The notes: generated from the letters alone by a model not told the origin. 55,953 bases of DNA from Mnemiopsis leidyi (GCA_000226015.1 JH153340.1:73660-129612); one strand, 5' to 3'. Counted from the stretch's first letter, positions 11,003 to 23,342 are shown. A program made the numbers and translations.

Positions 11003-14000
11003 TCACACGTGACCGATGGCATAATCGTAAGCGTTGTAATCTTCCACGTTGGTGGGCTGGGTCTGTGCGGACATTTCCTCGTAGATCATGCTGTTTGATC
11101 GGACGTCCCCTGACATTGGCATGTAATCGTTTCCTCCACCTGCAACGAAAGTTCTTAAATCATTTTGGGACCCTTTATCTAATTTAGAAGTTGTTTTTGT
11201 CGAATAAATTACAACTGCTACGAGCTATCAGCTCTATAAGTTGAATATCTGACTTCATCCACATATTGTAGTAGTGACCGGTTTCTCAAAAACGTGTTCC
11301 TAATGGCATACCAATATTTATTGCAATGGGTTAACATTTAGATAATCTTATTCTTTTCATTCGACAGATACAATTTCAAATTTGCGACCCAAAGACAGTT
11401 AAACATGTAAAATTTAAGTACAGGCCTATTCCTTTATGCTAAGCCTAAAGCGTATCGGTAAACCTATCAAATAATTTTAAGCTTTGATGAGCCGATTAGA
11501 CGATTGGATTATTTGTATACTAATACAGTTGGATAACCTTAACACATTTCAAAAAAATCACAATCCATGCAAATTGCTTATTGCATAAAAGCTGTTGATG
11601 GTTAAAAGTCTTTATTTTCCTATTTCATGATACACAGTGTTTAATGACTTGAGCAGAAGATGAATTTTAGGACGTTCATGTTGTACTCGTGTGCCGTGCT
11701 TAAACGCTTATAATATTGATTGTGCTTAAAGTATATTAAAAGTGAAGACCACCATCCACCTAGTAAAACGAATATACACAGAACTTACCTAGAAGTAGAA
11801 TGTTATACTTTTGTTACAGAAATCGAGTCTCATCTAATGCTTCTAAACATTTTTATTGAAAATATTTTGCATGCATATAATTCGATTCTGACACTAACCC
11901 TATAATTTTTGGCCATGACCACTATCAAGAGTTACTTTTTAGCGACACCCAAACTTGTGGAAATAAAGAAAAGTAGACTAATGTAATGTATCATCGCACA
12001 GATAACTGCTTTGTCTTTACGATAACGATAACTCACCGTTAGTGTTTCCAACTCTGCTGCAACTGTAGAGGGGGTTTGAAGACATGTTGTTGGGGAGGTT
12101 GCCGTATGAGTTGCTATGTAAGGGAGGCGGCATTGGAGGTCTGTTTCTCAACATGGAGTCAGTTAGTGGCTGACAACCGTTGCTATAGTGACAGTTGCCA
12201 GGATAGTTTCCGTTGCTGTCAACCACCTGAAGATGAGCGAATATTAGTTTTTGTCAGATATTTCCAAACGATAATAGTAATCAGACTTCTTCTTGGCTTT
12301 CGCATTCTCTTTTTGTAATCATAAATATGATTAGATTTGGGGCTTAAGGGCTTACAACTTTGTAGCAAAACACTGCAATTCAGTTATATAATCTACTATA
12401 GCAAATTGGTTACACTATAATCAAGACAATTGAAGATAATCTACTATAGCAAGTTGGTTTACACTATGATTAAGACAATTCAAGATAATCTACTATAGCA
12501 AGTTGGTTTACACTATGCTCAAAACACGTGGACATGCCATCTGTGCTCACCTCGTACAAGTCCTCGTCTACGTTTAACGCATCTCTCTCAGAGGGAAGTC
12601 TGACGTTACCTCGATCTGTCTCGTATTCTAGTCTCAAAGGTCTCTTCCTCTTACCTCGCTGGAGAATGGTAATCAAGAGTTGTCACAATTTAAATCATTG
12701 TAAACTTAAGAACATCCTACCTTTTAGGGGAATGAAATATTTCCTTGTGTTTGAGAATGATCAAGTAACTAACCCGTATGACAAGGATACATATGACAGT
12801 GCTGAGTACAGAGAGTGTTACGACGGCAGTGACAATAATAACGACCCACATCCACCACTCGCTCAGTACCCTGGTTACTTCGTTCTTGTCCTCCGATACC
12901 GCTGAAAAGTAGGTCGTTCGGTTACTTAGTAGTAGTAAGTCGTACGGTTACTTAGTAGTAGTAAGTCGTCCGGTTACTTAGTAGTAGTAAGTAGTCCGGT
13001 TGCTTAGGTAAAAGCGGAAAACCTCAATAGAAAAGAGTGCAATAATGTGAAACTTGAAGATTAAGCCACTATGTCTATACAAGTTTTACCCAACAGGAAA
13101 GGTACCCTGCCATAGTAACACGCTATGAATATATATAATAATTTAATAATATATAAAATTATAATATGGGCTTATGGCCGCAGGAGATCTTGAAAAGTTA
13201 CTTGAGCTGTATCAGTATACTACGATTAGTAAAAGTTGAGATTTAGTACTTACGTATACACTTGTTTTTCTTGTTGCTCCACCCGTAGGGCGTACAATGA
13301 GCCTCAGTTTCTCCGTCTAGCTCGAAATACGTGTTACAATGCACCTGAGCAGAAGTTTAACTTTAACTTAACTTAATTTAGTAAGTTTTCTCAATACATG
13401 ACGTACTCACGACCAAATAATAATGTTTGATGAAAGGTCACGGAGTACAATTAATTTAGTAAGATCATCTTAAAGTTAAAAACAAGGCTGAGCTTGCAAG
13501 ACAGAAATATGTTTAATATAGATTTATAGGTACGCTAGGTAGCTTGAAACAATCAGATAGTTTACTGCAGTGACGTACCTCTACAGAATCTCCACATTTA
13601 GCACCAGCGACAGAGTATACAATCTGACTGTTGAAAAGTAGAGTTCCATTTCCGGGTCCGGGTAGTTCAGCACACGTGTAACCTGTACAGTTGCTAATGT
13701 TATGGTTATGGTTATAGTGCACAGTTACCACAACTAGTAACTCCTGACCATGGTCAGGAGTTACTAGTTGTGGTAACTGTACATGGTTGTCACGGGTACT
13801 GATCAGTTGTCATAGTTACTGATCAGTTGTTATGGTTATTATACTTACATGTTATACTTACATGTTATACTTACATACACAGCTGTTTTTTAACTGAACA
13901 TGGTGATTTACCTGCATCAGAACAAAGAGGAGGATCCTCGGTCCAGTCACCATAGTTACAGACGATGTCACGTGAATGTGACAAAGCTTCACACTCATTA

Positions 14001-17000
14001 GTGCACGTGAAACTCACTACAGTTCGGTCTTTAGAAATAAGAGTACTTGGTAGTGCTGTAGTCGTGGTGAGAGCCGGGCATCCTGAAATTGGAAGTTTGA
14101 GGTTATTGCATTCCTGTTATTCTGCGCCTGTTACTGTCGAATGTTGTGATTCTGTACTCAAGACCTGTTCAATGGGATCGTCCATGACTCATGAGCAGTT
14201 GGATGTACGATTTCTAATCACATGAAGACATGAAAGAATCAATTTCTTTGATGACTATAACTTTATATTTCAAGATAAAATCTTTTGATTGAAATTTATT
14301 AAGCGAATCAGCCGTCCATGGCTTTGTTCTCCTACTAATTGCAATGTGACCATTAAAGTGCTATAGCCATGCCACTAAGTCTTAGGTTAGTGAACGACTT
14401 TAAACTTGTGATTCAATAAGCTATATCATTCGTTTACAAATCGTCTTCAAATTAGATTTAGTTCTGTACTCTGTAGGTGTAATGAGTACAAGCTATAACT
14501 AGCGTAAACATGAACAATAAAATCGGACTTAGTATGTTAGTACTTTAGTAATAGTACAATTGTGAAAAGATAATAAACCAACCTATCCTAGGAACGACCG
14601 GAGAAGATAGTCGCTGTATGATCTGTCCGGAGTACTTTGCTCTGAACTGCAGGTGGAAGATGAAGTGTGGAACCTCCAACTCCACCATGTACCCTCCCAG
14701 ATACTTCTGAAATTATTTCATGGGTAAGTATCTTAAGTTTCAGGAAATAAAATTCGTCCAGCTCTTCATCTAACGGGTCTCATATGTCATTATAGTATCA
14801 TGCTATAAGTAAAGCCCAGTTTGCCGCTGACCAGGAACAAATGAAGGACAGGAAGTATTGATTAAGTTAATTCTGAAGACTAATTTGTGATTACGCTGTC
14901 TGCACCTCTACTGCATGCCTCAGTCTCATTTCATATTTAAAGTTTCCAATCAACACTATAAATATGATAACTCAAACTTCCGGTATTGAAAAGCTTGCAG
15001 TTCTATCATGCACCACTTCAGAATGGTATGTAAGTCGTCAATTTGGGCTACAGTAAACAAATCTATGATATTAGGTTCGTCAAACAAATATCTTTCTGTC
15101 TCGGCTCTCGCATCATGACCACACTCAAGGAAGACTCCAACATATTATTGATTATTGTTGTCCCGGTTACATATAGCAGCGAAGCAGTCGGTTCAGCATC
15201 TAGATTTTCTGGTTTTCCTGAGCCTAACGATCCTATGTATCCAAAAAGTTACTGCTAGGGTTACAGATGGATTCCTTGAGGTAGATCCGAGTGAAGCACG
15301 TATTCTGTTTTCCTCACACTGTCTCGGAAAGCAATTTACAAATTATTGGTAGTTTCGACACGTCAGGCTTTGTCCCTGTCACTGACAGGGCGAGGCGAAC
15401 TTGCGGTGGAACTGACATACTGGTTTCTCTCCCTCATTATTGTTCCCCTGACAACCCTCAGTCTAGCTCGTGCAGTTGCGTAATTCGCATTACCAGCAAC
15501 ATGCAGCAGGTATTTAGGCTGTAAACTGGTGAAGTGTCTATAGGGTTAATACACAAGATTTTGGTGAATATTATACTGTCGTCTAAACGAATATCACTGA
15601 TTTTACTTGATTCCTTGGTGAGATATAACCTGAAACTTTACAGGTGCGTCAAGGTATACCACAAGTATCACTACTGACATCTGTACATCACCTATTTACC
15701 ACAGATATAGCCTACACAGAGCAGGACTACCTCTATTTACCTTCATAGCTACAGGTTCTCCAGGTTGGTTAGAGATAACAGTACTGACTTCTACATCGTA
15801 CACAGCTGCTCCGAACGTGACGTAAACTATCGCTCTACTGCCGGAGTCCAGGGTTTCTGTCAGCTTGAGTGTGTCCTCAACCTACACGGGAAGACAGAAT
15901 AGATAAATGAATCATTGTTATGTTAATCACAAAAACAGTTATCACCGTTTATAACAGTGATAGCAGTCTATAACAGCTATTACAGTTTGTAACAATTCAT
16001 AACAGTTATAACAGTTTATAAAAGTTATAAAGATTATCAATTTGATTCCAACCATATAATCTGACCTCGTGAAGGTAGAAGTTATAGTCAAATGAGATGT
16101 CAGTAACTGTGTTAGCCGTGATCACCGCACTCCCTCTCTCGTTACATGATATGTTAACGTTAACGTACTCTGAGAAAATAATCTGTTAACGTTAACGTTT
16201 TTAAAAGTTTCACAAAATCTAATCGATAATTATAAGATAAACCTTTCTTCCGACCTCGTTGAGAACCCACTAGCAAATCACATTAAACATAAGCTGAAAA
16301 ACAGTTACAAAAACCTGCTATAGAAGGCTGGAGACTGATGGTCATCATGTCACGAAGGGTAGAGATGTGCTGGTATCTGATATCGTTATCTTTGTCGTCA
16401 GTTACAGATACCACCCGGACACTGTTACACGACACGCTCACAATCATCCGGTGTACTCGCTTGTCACAGGGGATCTGGGGGTGGAGGATGTTAGGCTAGA
16501 GGGAGAAGGTTAGAGTTATCTTCCAGGGTGGAATGTTTGAGTTATCACTCAGACTATGGGGTGGAAGGTTAGAGTAATCACTCAGGCTATGGGGTGGAAT
16601 GTTAGAGTTATAACTCAGGCTATGGAGTGGGAGGTTAGAGTTATCACTCAGGCTATGGAGTGGAATGTAAGAGTTATCACTCAGGCTATGGAGTGGAATG
16701 TTAGAGTTTTCACTCAGGCTATGGGATGGAAAGTTAGAGTTATCACTCAGGCTATGGGATGGAATGTTAGAGTTATCAATCAGGCTATGGAGTGGAAAGT
16801 AAGAGTTATCACTCAGGCTATGGAGTGGAATGTTAGAGTTATCACTCAGGCTATGGAGTGGAAGGTTAGAGTTATCACTCAGGCTATGGAGTGGAATGTT
16901 AGAGTTATCACTCAGGCTTATATGTGGTGGAAGGTTAGAGTTAACTCTCAGGAAGCAGGCTGGTTGGTGAGGTTGCAGTTATCTCAATAATAAAAAGGTA

Positions 17001-20000
17001 AGTGATAATCATAATTTCAGACAAAATGATTAATCAAGAGAATCTGTACCTGAACAACATTGCTTTCTCCATCGTTATCAATGTTTATAACTTGGTGTAC
17101 AACATGCTCGTTTCTCATCAGCGCTCCTTCCATCAGACTAGCAATTTCCCGGACTTGCGCTTTAGCAACTGACACCATCTGAAGAATATTACATTCTCAA
17201 ACGCAAGAAATGTCTTATAATACAATCCGGAGTATTAGAGCGAGTCGAAAAGTCGAGGTTACGTTGTTATATAACAACGATCGATGGGTTCCTACTAGGA
17301 ATCCTAGTATAATTTGATTCCGGGATTGGATCAAATTTAATTGATGCTAGCTAAGAATTGATGAAGGCTTGGGATTTAATGGATAACGTTTTAATATAAT
17401 ATTGAGAGGACATTTTCGACCACCAAGTACTCTAGCTTATTAGTTTAACAATCTGTATGAAACTGCAAATACTTTTGTTTAACCAGTCTAGTCATTTCGG
17501 TGAAGTAGTGTTCCACTCCATTCTTTTCAAAGTATGAAACTATTCAGGATTGCAGAATGCATGGGTTTAGCACCGCTATTGTTAGCGCCTATTGTTATTA
17601 GCACTGCTGTTAATAAAGTTGTTTAACATCTCGCGACGGTGTTAAAATATCGGCTCGTGCTTCTTGGCAGACTGTATTCAAACTATTCCAGCACATCCAT
17701 GCCCGAAGGATTTAGAGCATCTGATCGAGGTAAGTCTCGTTGAGATGGTAAGATTATCATGTACAAATGCACAAAAAGTCCCCCAATTCTTTGCATGGTT
17801 CGTTATCTGATTGGGATCAGATCGCAAATAACTATTTCTAGTCCCTCTACACCCTCAATCAATTTTACGCTTCTAAAGTCCATCTGTTCAGGTTCTTGAA
17901 AAACGAAGATAGACAAGAGCCCATTAACTTACAAATCCGGCTGTAGCGTCTGCTATTTCAGCGTACAGCGCCTGGTCCACCATCTCGTTCTCCCCACAGT
18001 AACCCGTCAGCACAAAGTTAACTTTTATCCGCTTTCTAGTCGCTTCCTCGATGATAGCCTCCTTCCGCTCTGCTTCCTTGCTGCCTGGAAAGGGGAGGAT
18101 TAGTCTAACTGAGTAACTGCCATGGGTAATCTGGATTTTATATCAGCGTGTAATCAGGGTAACAATTTTATTTCTAGGAACAATTAGGAGATATCAGTAT
18201 TTGTATTCTGAACCATAATTTCACGAGAATTGTGTGAAACGTGATTCTCTTAGGTGCATCTCTACAAGGGATATTGCTTAATAATCAGTGGATATCAGTA
18301 AACCTAGATTTGATGGAAAACCTCCCCTCGCTTAGCGACGGATATGGGTGCACTGGTAAATTTTATCGATACAGGATTAGTGACAGTTACAGCGACTTTT
18401 TGTTAGCACTTTCAGTTGAAACGTGACTTTCATGTTTTTGAAGGATACTGGCTTCCACATTTGGCCTGATTGCACTCTTCTAGTTTAATTGAGGGAGGAA
18501 GACCCGAGCCTATAAAGTGCAAACTTTCTCGATCATAGTCCAATGGAGCACTTAACACACAATTCACAAAATTCATGAGTCGATGCATCTCTCCGGCGCG
18601 GCCATGTCACTTAATTCTTTAAGTTCTGTTACAGAAGAACTAAAGAAGAGTATACAAATGACTCACTAGCATCTGTGAAGACGAATATCTCTGAGCCAGA
18701 GTAACTCTCATGTATTGCTCGCTGGATGGCAGCTAATGTTAACTCTGGACAGTCCTGAGGAGGGAAAGTTGGGAATTCTAAAAGTATAATTCTCATTACA
18801 ATTTGTAAAAAGGATTAATAGAATAAGTAGTAAATTTAAAATCAATAGTATAAAAAAACTTGTGAAATTTGAATCAGTAGTTTGTCGTTATTTTTGAATC
18901 ATTTTCAAGTTGCTGTGCAATTGCTTCCTTTTACTGAGTGCCATTTCCCTCGGCCAGTTTTTTAAAGGACAATTGCAGTGCTTACTGCTTATCATCAGGA
19001 CACAAAATTTACAATTTATCAAGAATCATTTAAGTCTCATTACTTTAGAGGATATGATTGCAGAGTACAAATGAGAATTTTGCGGGTGGACTGCACTGCA
19101 TCCAGCGGCGCTTCCAGATTTTAGTATAACTTCACTACGCTCGCGAACTTATGTGGGTTTTACTCGTTCATTTTGTGCATTCCATGCATACATTACATAC
19201 AGTTTGTAAAGTCTTAATTAAAGTGCTAAAAATACTGGCATGTAAATATTCCCTAATCCTATCAGGACTGCTGAAGTATTTACCTTGCCACCACTGGCCC
19301 CGTGAGAGTTAATGATGTCCAGATGTCGGAGAAGAATGGTCCCGTTGAAGGTGACTAACATGGGGTAAAAATCTGGGTCATTAAAGGGAACCAAAACGTA
19401 GTTTATCAGACGGTCCTGCTCTGAGGTTGAAACTGTCTCTACCAAGCTGACCGCTATATCGTACACCTACAGGGTTTTGAGTTGTCAGAGTTGAGATATA
19501 ACAATTCCTGATTTGGTTTGGTCCTGTCTGAGTACTTGAGAAGTTTGAGTACTTGAGTAGTCTGATTCTAATTTGGACGGAATTAAATTACAGACTCTCG
19601 CGCTGCTGTCATTGCTTGTGCAACTGTAGGTACTTAATTTGACTACCTTGACCCTCCAAACTGCTGACGTTCGAAGTTCGAACGTTCTTTGGACGCGAGG
19701 TTGACTATATCACTGTATATATCGTAGGAAAACAGCCATTTTCCTGTTTTAAAATTTCGGTTACAGTATTAAGATCAAATGAAATGATCGTCTACCGAAC
19801 TAATCATCAAGAATGGTGTGGTTGTACGTATATGAAGTCATACAACTACTGTTTATGAGAGAATTGCAGACTCGGTTTAGTTTGTCGACAGTTTAGCTTC
19901 ACCGAATTAGTCTGCCAAAGTGCAAACTTCAAGGTTGCAGTCGGCAAAATCTGATTCCGACGATCAATTTTAGCTCGTGTGATCGCGTGACAGCTTTTAC

Positions 20001-22557
20001 ATATCTTAACAGACGGCTGTGGCACGACTGGTTAATGTCACTCCATGACTCAAACATAAAACGAGAGTCGATCAGACTATTGTTATAACTTCTATGTTTT
20101 GTAAACATCCACCAATTAAATCAACCTTGAAATAGAAGTACTAACCAAAAATTCAAATCTTTTTTCAGGAGGACATATATTCGAAATGTCTCATCCAGAA
20201 AGCTACAGACAAGCCCACATGTTTAACCATACATGCTCTACATAACATTATTTTGGAGAAATAGATCCAACCGACTGGCCGGAAAACCCAGGTAACTAAC
20301 TGGCTTGATCCTAGTTTCTAGAAAAGGTCCCCACCTGAGCTATCTCCTCGCCCATGTTAGTTGTTGTGTCCAGGACTAAACTTAGAGACCTGGTACTAGT
20401 GTTGCTCTGGGGACAGCTGTACTCGCTCAGGTTTGTCCAGGTGCTCCCTCGGCACGAGGAGATGATCGTGTCTTCTCCACATCTCACCTTTAGTGAAATT
20501 GTTTGTTTTTAGTTATATCTGCAGGGATACTTTGAAGATAACTTTATTGCCCTAACTTCGAAAATCTAGCATCGAAAGCCTTTTATGTGTCGATGGGTGT
20601 TGCATGTTTAGGATCTGCCATATTTCTCACTGTTGAACTATAAGTATAACTTACCCGAACCATCTCCCCCTCGTTGTAAGGAGCCCCAACTTTTGAGCGG
20701 TACGGAAGGGGAGATACTACCGCGTTGTCCAGCTTGGGGAGCCTGCAAATATCGGTATGTTGGCACTTGTTTAGTTATTTGTTTGATTGTTTGTCTGCTG
20801 AAACACTCAATTTAACTGTCGGTCTCCTTTCAGTCTGCCGCCTTTTCAGCAAGGGACAATGAACTATTTAAAGCTTTAGCAAGAAAATAGAAGAGTAACA
20901 GGCTAGAAAATATGACAGTGAACTTAAACTTGTCAGTAGCTTAAGCTGGTGCTACATACCGAAAAGATTAAAGAATAACTTCCAAAAGAACTAACATAGG
21001 AGAAAACAAGTAAGATCAGGAAAACTTAAACTTTTACTCACGGACAACCCTCAAAGCAGATCTGTTTGTCGTCAAGAGCGTACAACTGCGAGCAGTTAAC
21101 TTCAATAAGCGTATTTCCGTTGGGCTGCTCATATGTCTGGTAGGTCCAAGCGTAGTCCACCCTCATCTGATATCCCTGAGTAGCGGTCTGAGTTTTAGTG
21201 TATGCTTAGTGGTTGGAAATAAGTTTTAGCTTGTGAGTTTATAAGTTTGTGAGTTTTAGCTAACATTATACTGAACCCTAACTTTGCCATAAAATGGGGG
21301 TGCGATATATTTGTGTGACCACTCGAATGAAAGTTTTCCATCAAATCATCGTAACACTAATCATTTTAGGTTATTGGCTTAGGACTAGGTGTCACCGAGG
21401 AATCATTGAATTTGTTCCCTGCGTCGATCAAATGACAAATTTTGCTGGCACGAATGGTACGCTGGTACGCGGGATGTCACAAATAACTTTTATTTGATTC
21501 TCAATTCTCACTTAAATCTTGCCAGGCGTTAGCAAGAATTAAGGTGCTAGTGAAAGTTCCCTGGCCAAGAAGCTCAAATTTTTAAGAGGTATGGGGTGAT
21601 GGACTGAAATGAGCCATGAGTTCTATGATCAAATCGGGCTCATCTCAGCTGGATCGAAAAGTGTGCTGTCACGGATTGACAGTCGATAATAGAGACTAGA
21701 TTTTAAAAAGATAGAAAGTTTTCCTCCAGTTAGTTCAGAGCTTCCGGACTCCGCCATAGACCGCCGTTCCACGTTCTGCCGATAAAGTGTCATTTAGATC
21801 TCGCACTTAGTTACCCTACAAAATCCTACCCCTACACACGCCACACAAAAACCCCGAAGTCGTGTCACCGGAAGTTCTACCACAGTGATTCGTGATTCAC
21901 GTGACCTCAAACCTGTGATCTGATTGGTTAGACTTCGATCACGTGAAGCCAAACTCGCGCTGTGATTGGCCAGAGCGGGAAACGTGCAACTAGGGCGGCG
22001 ACTGATTTCGACAGTTTGTTAGGGAACCAGGGTCCGCCACGGACGGTGTGGTGCGTCAACTTGTACAAGAAATGGAGTGGAGTACTTGTCATGATACAAT
22101 CGGGTTAATGTGTACACGAGTCATGGCGGGGGAAATTTCCCCTGAAGTCCCAGGGGTCGGTCGCAGGTCTGTTCATCGGTTCCGGAATTGAATGAGAGGA
22201 AGCCCGAGAGTTTAAAAACATCATGTGGGAGCGAAACCGAAAATAGGTGTTAAGAAGCTCTATTGTTGCCAGATGACGGGTTTATTCGGAAGAGGCGCAC
22301 GCCTAGTAGTCTTTTCCAATTCAAATTGAAATAGTAAGGTTTTAGCGGGCAAAGTTTCCAGTTTGATGGTGTGATAAAAAACAACGCCAAAGATCTTTTG
22401 CCTGTATTTACACCAAAAAAGTCTAGTTAAGATTTAAATTCGTCAAACCTTGGGACATCCGACAACCATCTTGGAAGTGACGATATCCTCCTTGGTTAGA
22501 TCCAGTGTTGATGTGAAGGATTTTATCGTGACTTTTGGGTCCGTTACCGTTATGTCG
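11003..22557 (-). CDS. Single-pass receptor: sushi - hemicentin-type VWA - two sushi - TM - tyrosine-motif tail (19 exons, N-terminus missing)
   Basis: Exons (minus order): 22557-22449, 21175-21042, 20742-20655, 20487-20335, 19466-19284, 18754-18667, 18084-17933, 17178-17050, 16474-16315, 16169-16066, 15881-15741, 14706-14583, 14082-13912, 13682-13579, 13344-13254, 12901-12774, 12658-12551, 12226-12037, 11139-11003. All phases agree; 830 residues. The start has a Cys-rich region and a sushi domain (CPLPKLDNAVV to SEYSC). Next is a VWA domain (SLVLDTTTNMGEEI, NYVLVPFNDPDFYP, DCPELTLAAIQRAI, EIFVFTDA, VNFVLTGYCGEN) close to the hemicentin N-terminus, including the gapless follow-on IPCDKRVHRMIVSVSC; then a beta-rich linker and two sushi domains (CPALTTT..., YTCAELPGPGNGT...). 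Exon 12901-12774 holds the membrane helix (WWMWVVIIIVTAVV...) and a basic stop-transfer RRGKRKR. The tail has RNRPPMPPP (class I SH3 type) and ends with YMPM, YEEM and DYNAYDYAIGHV. The metal site is DTTTN, not DxSxS. No signal peptide was found. Confidence 0.85.
12388..12520. repeat. Tandem repeat, 48-49 bp x about 2.7
   Basis: Units starting ataatctactatagcaa at 12388, 12436 and 12485 lie in a receptor intron, ending about 30 bp short of exon 12551-12658. Confidence 0.9.
12913..13008. repeat. Tandem repeat, 26 bp x 3.7
   Basis: The unit gtcgtccggttacttagtag plus tagtaa is repeated immediately on the acceptor side of the transmembrane exon (12774-12901). Confidence 0.92.
13721..13780. repeat. 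60-bp perfect palindrome without spacer
   Basis: Bases 13721-13750 (starting acagttaccacaactagtaa) are the exact reverse complement of 13751-13780. The centre is CCATGG and there is no loop. The match stops at 13720/13781. It lies in the receptor intron 38 bp beyond exon 13579-13682. Confidence 0.95.
13789..13876. repeat. Short tandem repeats next to the palindrome
   Basis: Two copies of a roughly 20-bp unit ending tactgatcagtt are followed by three copies of a 13-bp unit atacttacatgtt. They extend from the edge of the 60-bp palindrome to near exon 13912-14082. Confidence 0.85.
15929..16035. repeat. Degenerate repeat of acagtttataacagttat type
   Basis: Six or so imperfect units of 15-22 bp, each with a (t)ataacagt core, lie in the intron just beside exon 16066-16169. 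Confidence 0.7.
16505..16945. repeat. 33-bp minisatellite, about 13 copies, beside a 3' splice site
   Basis: The unit is atggagtggaatgttagagt plus tatcactcaggct, repeated with few substitutions. It begins about 30 bp upstream (gene sense) of the acceptor of exon 16315-16474. Because 33 is three times eleven, one plus-strand frame stays open across it. Each minus-strand unit holds CTCTAAC followed by a C/T-rich run and ATAG, resembling a branch point and acceptor. Confidence 0.92.
21867..21969. promoter_or_regulatory. Promoter-like cluster: ETS site, two TCACGTGA, two inverted CCAAT boxes
   Basis: CCGGAAGT at 21868-21875, TCACGTGA at 21897-21904 and 21939-21946, and ATTGG (CCAAT on minus) at 21923-21927 and 21965-21969. 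The neighbourhood 21850-22170 is richer in G and C than the surroundings. NF-Y, ETS and bHLH factors are the known binders of such motifs. It lies between two receptor exons, so it may drive an internal or antisense transcript. Confidence 0.45.
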
Positions 22558-22818
22558 CTGAAAGGTCGAGTAATTTATACCTCTGATATGAAGTCAGAAT
22601 ACCGGATATGTCAATAATTTCTGATAAGTAGAACAGTTACCCATTCGAATATTGATATCGCTCACTCAAATAAATTCATGCTCATTAGTTATTGACAGTA
22701 ATTGGTTAGGTGCCTCAGCAAAGTTAAGATAACTTTTGGTAGACCATAGAGTAATTGTAAATCTTGGGAAGAGAGTAACAAGAACAATCAGAAGATCGTT
22801 TCTACCTTTTTCTGCAGA

Positions 22819-22855
22819 TATTAGAGGAGTAGACAGCTCCACCAAACCACACAAG
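22819..22855 (+). other. Candidate short exon on the plus strand (strong splice signals)
   Basis: A pyrimidine-rich acceptor (tttctacctttttctgcag, 22800-22818) and a consensus donor (gtaagt at 22856) bracket 37 bases. One frame is open (IRGVDSSTKPHKG). It lies opposite and just upstream of the minus-strand receptor gene. It could be an exon of an antisense or non-coding transcript, or chance. Confidence 0.2.
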
Positions 22856-22911
22856 GGTAAGTTGAACGAGAAGATACCTCAGTTCCATGACTCCTTTAAA
22901 TGTAACAATTA

Positions 22912-23228
22912 CTATAGCTGTAGAAACCCGTATCTACTTACAACTTAGAAATAGTGCTATTATCGAGAACATATTACTATCTGTAGAAACCCGTATCTAA
23001 TTACAACTTAGAACTAGTGCTATTATCGAGAACATATTACTATGTGTAGAAACCCGTATCTACTTTCAACTTAGAACTAGTGCTACTATCGAGAACATAT
23101 TACTATCTGTAGAAACCCGTATCTACTGACAACTTAGAACTAGTGCTATTATCGAGAACATATCACTATCTGTAGAAACCCGTATCTACTTACAACTTAA
23201 AACTAGTGCTATTTTCGAGAACAAATGA
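22912..23228. repeat. 63-bp minisatellite x 5
   Basis: Five head-to-tail copies start near ctatctgtagaaacccgtat and end near tatcgagaacatatta, about 90-95% alike by eye. There are no unique spacers, so this is not a CRISPR-like layout. It lies just outside the 5'-most receptor exon found. Confidence 0.93.
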
Positions 23229-23342
23229 CTACCATGGTGAGTATCAGACTGACCAGGAAATATCTTAATGTTGGAGAATGGAAATATTGTTCCTAGAAAT
23301 AGCAATATGAATGAATAGGTCAATAGTGCAGGTTGCAATCTG

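Noticed and set aside
16475-16495. Longer version of the receptor exon 16315-16474 starting at an upstream acceptor (ctctag)
   Set aside because: In frame and possible, but the shorter start gives a gapless match to the hemicentin segment, and the extra bases look like branch point and pyrimidine tract.
16556-16990. 144-codon plus-strand frame of 11-residue repeats (MGWKVRVITQA type)
   Set aside because: It is produced by the 33-bp minisatellite in a minus-strand intron. A period divisible by three keeps any stop-free frame open. No flanking coding context.
22912-23228. CRISPR-like array
   Set aside because: The whole 63-bp unit repeats head to tail with no unique spacers, and the genome is animal.
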